A stretch of DNA of 45,799 nucleotides from Acinetobacter sp. Its GTDB lineage: Bacteria; Pseudomonadota; Gammaproteobacteria; Pseudomonadales; Moraxellaceae. The notes beneath the pieces were generated by a model. It saw only the letters and a program-made list of their open reading frames with translations. It did no database searches and was not told where the DNA came from. The translations under genes and the position numbers were made by a program. The stretch spans positions 1 to 45,799 of the forward strand of contig JASLHF010000124.1 in NCBI GenBank assembly GCA_030152275.1, given 5' to 3'. This document shows positions 41,715 to 45,799 of this stretch, piece by piece (within the stretch, counting starts at the first letter, position 1; every line of letters begins with the position of its first letter).

Positions 41715-42980
41715 ATGGGAATGTTAAATTGGTACAAGGAATCGGATTCCAACCAGAAAAAAACATTTTGGGCATGTTATGCCGGATGGGCTTTAGACTC
41801 ATATGACATGCAGATTTTTAGCTTTTTGTTACCTGTCATTATGGCGACATGGGCTTTGTCGCAAACCCAAGTTGGTCTGATTGGTACGGTTGCCCTCGTC
41901 GTTACAGCAATTGGCGGTTGGATTGCCGGCATTTTGGCGGACCGTTATGGCCGTGTCAAAATTTTAATGTTTACCATTTTGTGGTTTACATTTTTTGGCG
42001 TATTGGCCGGTTTTGCACAAAACTATGAACAATTATTGGTTGCAAGAACCTTGCAAGGTTTAGGTTTTGGCGGCGAGTGGGCTGTCGGTGCGGCTTTAAT
42101 GGCTGAGGCTGTGCAAGCAAAGCATAAGAACAAAGCTGTTGGATTTGTGCAGTCTGGTATGGCGCTAGGTTGGGCAGGCTCAGTACTCGTCGCAACATTA
42201 TTTATCACTATGCTTCCACCAGAATGGTCTTGGCGTGTCATTTTATGGACAGGCGTTATTCCTGCATTAATTGTTATCTTTATCCGCCGCAATGTTAAAG
42301 AGTCTGCTGAGTTTGTTAATGATGTGGCTAAAAACAAAACTGTGGTTGAAAAAGCATCTTTCTCAACAATTTTCAAAAAAGAATATCTGCGCTCTACCGT
42401 GTTTGCCAGCTTATTGGTGGTCGGCCTACAAGCTGCCTGCTATGCCATTCTGATTTGGATTCCAACACTTATGAATGAACGCGGCTTAAGTCCGAGTTCT
42501 AAAATTGTGACGATTTTAATCATGGCTGTAGGTGCATTCGCTGGCTTCATGTTTACCTCTTATTTGGCAGATAAAATTGGCCGTAAACAGACCCTAATCG
42601 GAATGTCCATTTTAAGTTGGATTGTGACTGTGGTGTATATGCTCATTGCCATGAACCAATATATTACTTTGGCATTGGGTTTCTTTGTGGGCTTCTCAGC
42701 CATTGGCATGTTTGCTGCGCTTGGTCCTTTTTTAAGCGATTTATTTCCGACGCATATCCGTACTACCGGTATGGGCTTTTCTTATAACGTCGGTAAATCT
42801 CTTGGCGCACTTTCAGTTGTTGGCGTTGGCACGCTTGCAGACAAATTAGGTTTAGCTACATCTATTGGTTTGTTCTGCCTCACAGCTTATGCACTGGCTA
42901 CTATTTCTATCCTATTAATTAAAGTCCATAAAGAGCAGTCTGCTCCACTTAGCAACAAGTATCAAAATCAGGAAGCTTAA
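41715..42980 (+). CDS. MFS transporter, likely (methyl)muconolactone/aromatic-acid symporter
   Basis: 421 residues with 12 predicted helices. MFS motif A GILADRYGRVKIL after helix 2, a second ADKIGRKQTLI in the central loop, GLGFGGEWAVGAALMAEAV in helix 4 and PTHIRTTGMGFSYNVGKSLG in the C half. This is the metabolite:H+ symporter style seen in aromatic-acid and dicarboxylate transporters. In the mml clusters of Cupriavidus and Pseudomonas a transporter (MmlH) accompanies MmlI/J. It lies between the CoA-transferase and mmlI-like genes in one operon. Substrate inferred from context. Confidence 0.85.
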   Translation: MGMLNWYKESDSNQKKTFWACYAGWALDSYDMQIFSFLLPVIMATWALSQTQVGLIGTVALVVTAIGGWIAGILADRYGRVKILMFTILWFTFFGVLAGFAQNYEQLLVARTLQGLGFGGEWAVGAALMAEAVQAKHKNKAVGFVQSGMALGWAGSVLVATLFITMLPPEWSWRVILWTGVIPALIVIFIRRNVKESAEFVNDVAKNKTVVEKASFSTIFKKEYLRSTVFASLLVVGLQAACYAILIWIPTLMNERGLSPSSKIVTILIMAVGAFAGFMFTSYLADKIGRKQTLIGMSILSWIVTVVYMLIAMNQYITLALGFFVGFSAIGMFAALGPFLSDLFPTHIRTTGMGFSYNVGKSLGALSVVGVGTLADKLGLATSIGLFCLTAYALATISILLIKVHKEQSAPLSNKYQNQEA

Positions 42981-42982
42981 TT

Positions 42983-43306
42983 ATGATCCGTATTCTGTAT
43001 TTACTGCAAAAGCCAGAAAACATGAGCAAAGCGCAATTTGATCAAGAGTGCCGAGTACATTATGAAATGTCGCATGGCATTCCAGGCTTACATAAATATG
43101 AAGTCCGTCTGATTGCATCTGAACCAACACATATTCATGTGCCTTTTTTCGATATTCAAGGTGTAGATGCAATTGGTGAATGTTGGTTTGAAGATGAAGC
43201 CCAGATGCAAATCTATTTAGATTCAGAAGTGCGTAAAAACTGGTTTGAACATGGAAAAACATTCATTGGCAAATTAAAACCCTTTGTCACTAAAGACATT
43301 ATTTAA
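42983..43306 (+). CDS. mmlI: 4-Methylmuconolactone methylisomerase (EthD-fold)
   Basis: 107 residues, ferredoxin-like alpha/beta of the EthD type. The start MIRILYLLQKPENMSKAQFD and the stretches HGIPGLHKYEVRLIASEPTH and DAIGECWFEDEAQMQIYLDS match MmlI of Cupriavidus as I remember it. H26 and C67, reported as key residues in that enzyme, fall exactly at those positions. It moves a methyl group from C4 to C3 of 4-methylmuconolactone so that degradation can proceed. It starts 2 bases after the transporter stop. The neighbouring CatC-type isomerase and CoA-transferase fit this pathway. Confidence 0.85.
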   Translation: MIRILYLLQKPENMSKAQFDQECRVHYEMSHGIPGLHKYEVRLIASEPTHIHVPFFDIQGVDAIGECWFEDEAQMQIYLDSEVRKNWFEHGKTFIGKLKPFVTKDII

Positions 43307-43341
43307 GACTTATCCATCAGCAAATATTAAGGAAGATCAAC

Positions 43342-43620
43342 ATGCTTTTTTGCGTAGAAATGACCGTCAACATTCCATTAGACAGCGATCCGGTAAAAAT
43401 GGATGAAATTAAACGGGCTGAAAAAGAACGGGCTATTGAACTGCAAAAGTCAGGCAAATGGCCTCATTTATGGCGTGTAACCGGTAAATATTCAAACATC
43501 AGTATTTTTGATGTGGAAAGCAATGATGAACTGCACATCCTGTTAATGAGCCTGCCGCTGTTCCCTTATATGAATATTCAAGTGACTGCTTTATCTCAGC
43601 ACCCTTCTTCCATTCACTAA
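43342..43620 (+). CDS. mmlJ: (Methyl)muconolactone delta-isomerase, CatC-like
   Basis: 92 residues. The start MLFCVEMTVNIPLDSDPVKM, the block KSGKWPHLWRVTGKYSNISI and the end MSLPLFPYMNIQVTALSQHP SSIH are clear muconolactone isomerase family features (CatC is about 96 aa). It converts (methyl)muconolactone to the 3-oxoadipate enol lactone. In context with MmlI it is likely MmlJ, acting on 3-methylmuconolactone; a plain CatC cannot be excluded. SD AAGGAAG lies 9 bases before the ATG. Confidence 0.87.
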   Translation: MLFCVEMTVNIPLDSDPVKMDEIKRAEKERAIELQKSGKWPHLWRVTGKYSNISIFDVESNDELHILLMSLPLFPYMNIQVTALSQHPSSIH

Positions 43621-43653
43621 AACACGGAATAAATAAGGTTAAGGATGATCATC

Positions 43654-44916
43654 ATGGACAAAATATACGATATCTCACAACTTGATTTATCCCACTATAT
43701 TCAACATGGTGATCATGTGATGTGGGGGCAGGCTCAATCTGAACCGACGTCATTAACCCAAAATTTAATTCAAAACAGACAGAAAATTGGCAAGTTCAGT
43801 GTCTTTTTAGGCATCAGCCAGTTTCCTACATGCCAAGCAGAACATTCAGACCATATTGGGTTTTCAAGCTATTGCGGTGCTGGGTATAACCGAGCGCTTG
43901 CACAGCACCAGCTGCTTGATATCTTACCGGTACATTATTCTCAATTTCCAACGCTGATTGAACAGCGCAAACTTCCAGTCGATGTAGTGTTGATTCAGGT
44001 TTCTGAACCCAATGCTCAAGGTCAATACAGCTACAGCCTTGGACAGGATTATTTGAAATCAGCTATTCAGCATGCCCGTGTCGTTATTGCTGAAGTCAAC
44101 AAACAAGCGCCTTGGGTTTATTCAGAGCACTATCTTACAGATGCAGATTTTGATGTTGCTATTTATACAGATCGTGAAATTGAATGTCCAAGCGAGCCGC
44201 CACTTTCCGAAATCAGCCTCAATATTGCTAAGCATGCAGCTTCTTTAATTCAAGATGGCTCGACCTTACAGCTGGGGATAGGCTCAATTCCTGAAGCCAT
44301 CTTGAAAGCGCTGGGACAACATCAGCATTTGGGTATTCATTCAGGCATCATCAGTGACGGTGTCATGCAACTGATGAAACAAGGTGTCATTACCAATCAA
44401 AAAAAGAGTATCAATCGCGGTTCAACAGTAACGGGGCTAATTTCAGGCTCGGCAGAACTGCACGGCTATGTGCAGGAGAATCCTGCAATCCAGCTTCGGC
44501 CTACAGAATATACACATCATACTCAAACATTAGGACAGCTTGAAAATTTCATTGCAATCAATTCCGCAATTGAAGTTGACCTCACGGGACAGATCAATGC
44601 AGAAATTGCGAATCAAACTTATGTTGGCGCTGTCGGCGGCGCACTAGATTTTATTCGAGCAGCCAATCATTCAAATGGCGGTCTTTCTATTATTGCCTTG
44701 CCGGCTTCTGGAAAAAACTTTAGCCGAATTGTCAGCCAATTACAGGGAGCAGTTTCTACACCGCGCAGTGATACTGCGATCATTATTACCGAACATGGCA
44801 TTGCAGATTTACGAGGTCTCACGATCTCCCAACGCGTCAAAAAAATGATCTCAATTGCTGCTCCAGATTACCGTAATGCATTAACAGAACAAGCGCATAA
44901 AGCAAAATTAATTTAA
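43654..44916 (+). CDS. Acetyl-CoA hydrolase/transferase family protein
   Basis: 420 residues from the ATG at 43654, which follows AAGGATGATCATC just as the next gene follows AAGGATGATCAC; an ATG at 43645 is the alternative. Class I CoA-transferase type: two-lobe architecture with LQLGIGSIPEAILKALGQH, GIISDGVMQLMKQG, NSAIEVDLTGQINAEIANQT, VGAVGGALDFIRAANHSNGG and IITEHGIADLRGLTISQRVK near the end. It resembles acetyl-CoA hydrolase / 4-hydroxybutyrate CoA-transferase enzymes. It is not a usual member of mml clusters and may recycle CoA from an acyl-CoA product or act on a side chain. Confidence 0.85.
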   Translation: MDKIYDISQLDLSHYIQHGDHVMWGQAQSEPTSLTQNLIQNRQKIGKFSVFLGISQFPTCQAEHSDHIGFSSYCGAGYNRALAQHQLLDILPVHYSQFPTLIEQRKLPVDVVLIQVSEPNAQGQYSYSLGQDYLKSAIQHARVVIAEVNKQAPWVYSEHYLTDADFDVAIYTDREIECPSEPPLSEISLNIAKHAASLIQDGSTLQLGIGSIPEAILKALGQHQHLGIHSGIISDGVMQLMKQGVITNQKKSINRGSTVTGLISGSAELHGYVQENPAIQLRPTEYTHHTQTLGQLENFIAINSAIEVDLTGQINAEIANQTYVGAVGGALDFIRAANHSNGGLSIIALPASGKNFSRIVSQLQGAVSTPRSDTAIIITEHGIADLRGLTISQRVKKMISIAAPDYRNALTEQAHKAKLI

Positions 44917-44927
44917 AGGATGATCAC

Positions 44928-45799
44928 ATGAAAGAAGCTTATATTGTCAGCCCCTTACGCACGCCAATTGGCAAATTTGGCGGCGCTTTAGCCTCGCTGA
45001 CAGCTGTCGATCTTTCAGTTAAGGTAATACGCAGCTTGATTGAAAAAACAGGAATTGATACAAGCACACTGGATGAAGTCATCATCGCACAGTCCTATTC
45101 TTCCAGCGAAGCGCCATGCATTGCCCGTTACGCTGCACTGGCTGCCGATTTGCCGATTGAAATCCCAGGTTACACGCTTGACCGCAGATGCGGCTCAGGC
45201 CTGCAAGCCGTGATCAATGCAGCGTTGGCGATCCAATCAGGCCATGCTGAGGCGATTTTGGCCGTGGGGGTTGAGAGCATGAGTAATATTGAATATTACT
45301 CAACCAATATGCGCTGGGGCAGCCGCGCAGGCAATGTGACTTTTTATGACCGCTTGGAGCGTGGCCGTGAAAGATCACAGCCAGCCGAACGTTTTGGGGT
45401 TATTTCCGGCATGCCTGAAACAGCTGATAATTTGGCGCGGGACTATGGTATTACGCGTGAAGAATGTGATGCTTTTGCGGTTCAGAGCCACCTAAAAGCG
45501 CAGCAGGCCTGGGATACAGGAAAATTCCAAGATGAAGTGATTCCGCTTGAAGTCAAAATTAAAAAAGAAAGCAAAACCATAAATTTTGATGAAGGCATTC
45601 GCAAAGACAGCAGCATTGAAAGCCTGAGCAAGCTAAAGGCGCTTTTACCAAATGGCGTGACCACCGCAGGGAACTCAAGCCAGCAGAATGATGCGGCATC
45701 AGGCTGTTTGGTCGTTAGCCGTGAGTATCTGGAAAAATACAATTTAGAACCCATGGCAAAAATTATTGGCTGGAGTTCAGCTGGCTGTGATCCAAGCCG
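44928..45799 (+). CDS. Thiolase (acetyl-CoA acyltransferase), cut by right edge
   Basis: The ATG (MKEAYIVSPLRTPIGKFGGA) opens a frame of 290 codons that runs off the window. Nucleophile Cys in YTLDRRCGSGLQAVINAALA; also AVGVESMSNIEYYSTNMRWG and GVTTAGNSSQQNDAASGCLV, all thiolase family features. The His and second Cys motifs of the C-terminal domain are outside. In this operon it probably splits 3-oxoadipyl-CoA or 4-methyl-3-oxoadipyl-CoA into succinyl- (or methylsuccinyl-) CoA and acetyl-CoA. The chain-length class cannot be read from this part. Confidence 0.88.
   Translation, partial: MKEAYIVSPLRTPIGKFGGALASLTAVDLSVKVIRSLIEKTGIDTSTLDEVIIAQSYSSSEAPCIARYAALAADLPIEIPGYTLDRRCGSGLQAVINAALAIQSGHAEAILAVGVESMSNIEYYSTNMRWGSRAGNVTFYDRLERGRERSQPAERFGVISGMPETADNLARDYGITREECDAFAVQSHLKAQQAWDTGKFQDEVIPLEVKIKKESKTINFDEGIRKDSSIESLSKLKALLPNGVTTAGNSSQQNDAASGCLVVSREYLEKYNLEPMAKIIGWSSAGCDPS

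Overview
The window looks like the chromosome of an Acinetobacter-type gammaproteobacterium. This is an inference from the moderate-to-low GC, the gene content (itaconate and methylmuconolactone catabolism, an ESPR-type surface protein, DsbD/DsbG, IS5 remnants) and general sequence style. No rRNA, tRNA or CRISPR array was seen.

Layout. (1) 1-3516, minus strand: the N-terminal 1172 codons of a giant glycine-rich repeat protein with an extended signal peptide (type V secretion style), running off the left edge. (2) 4250-12363, plus strand: a compact, translationally coupled type II secretion-like operon: GspG, GspF, GspE, four small inner-membrane platform proteins (GspL/M/C or PilM/N/O/P-like), a secretin with an extra C-terminal domain, and three more pseudopilin-like proteins. 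(3) 26836-12413, minus strand, convergent with the secretion operon: a 2211-aa secreted mosaic protein, then a 1073-aa secreted protein with a coiled coil, a transglutaminase fold lacking the catalytic Cys, a boundary motif (GSGAYMISGGLNGG) and a short hydrophobic C-terminal domain, then a 49-aa membrane protein. Behind it lies an array of alternative C-terminal domains. Each begins at the same boundary motif or a fragment of the parent gene, and each is followed by a different small protein. I read this as a polymorphic toxin gene with one intact head (C1) and six orphan toxin/immunity cassettes (C2-C7) in various stages of decay. Most encode membrane-active toxins with membrane immunity proteins; the last (C7) encodes a soluble pair.

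The secretion operon and toxin array face each other as one block (about 4.25-26.8 kb), with an IS5-family remnant at the right edge and a second copy of the same IS end inside the array. The main proposal is that the T2SS-like machine exports the 1073-aa toxin and/or the 2211-aa protein. That link is inferred from position only.

(4) 27517-33708: a DUF202 membrane protein, a dsbD-(Lgt-like/TlpA fusion)-dsbG periplasmic redox operon, and a divergent OmpR-type two-component system with a candidate direct-repeat binding site between them. An IS1595-like transposase fragment follows. (5) 33924-39026: a LysR regulator divergent from an itaconate-degradation operon (acyl-CoA dehydrogenase, citramalyl-CoA lyase, itaconyl-CoA hydratase, itaconate CoA-transferase). 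(6) 39331-45799: a second LysR regulator and a 4-methylmuconolactone-type operon (CoA-transferase A and B, MFS transporter, MmlI methylisomerase, muconolactone isomerase, acetyl-CoA hydrolase/transferase family protein, thiolase cut by the right edge). The catabolic half is ordinary and largely intact. The toxin array is AT-rich and full of frameshifts, as expected of a recombining, decaying accessory locus.
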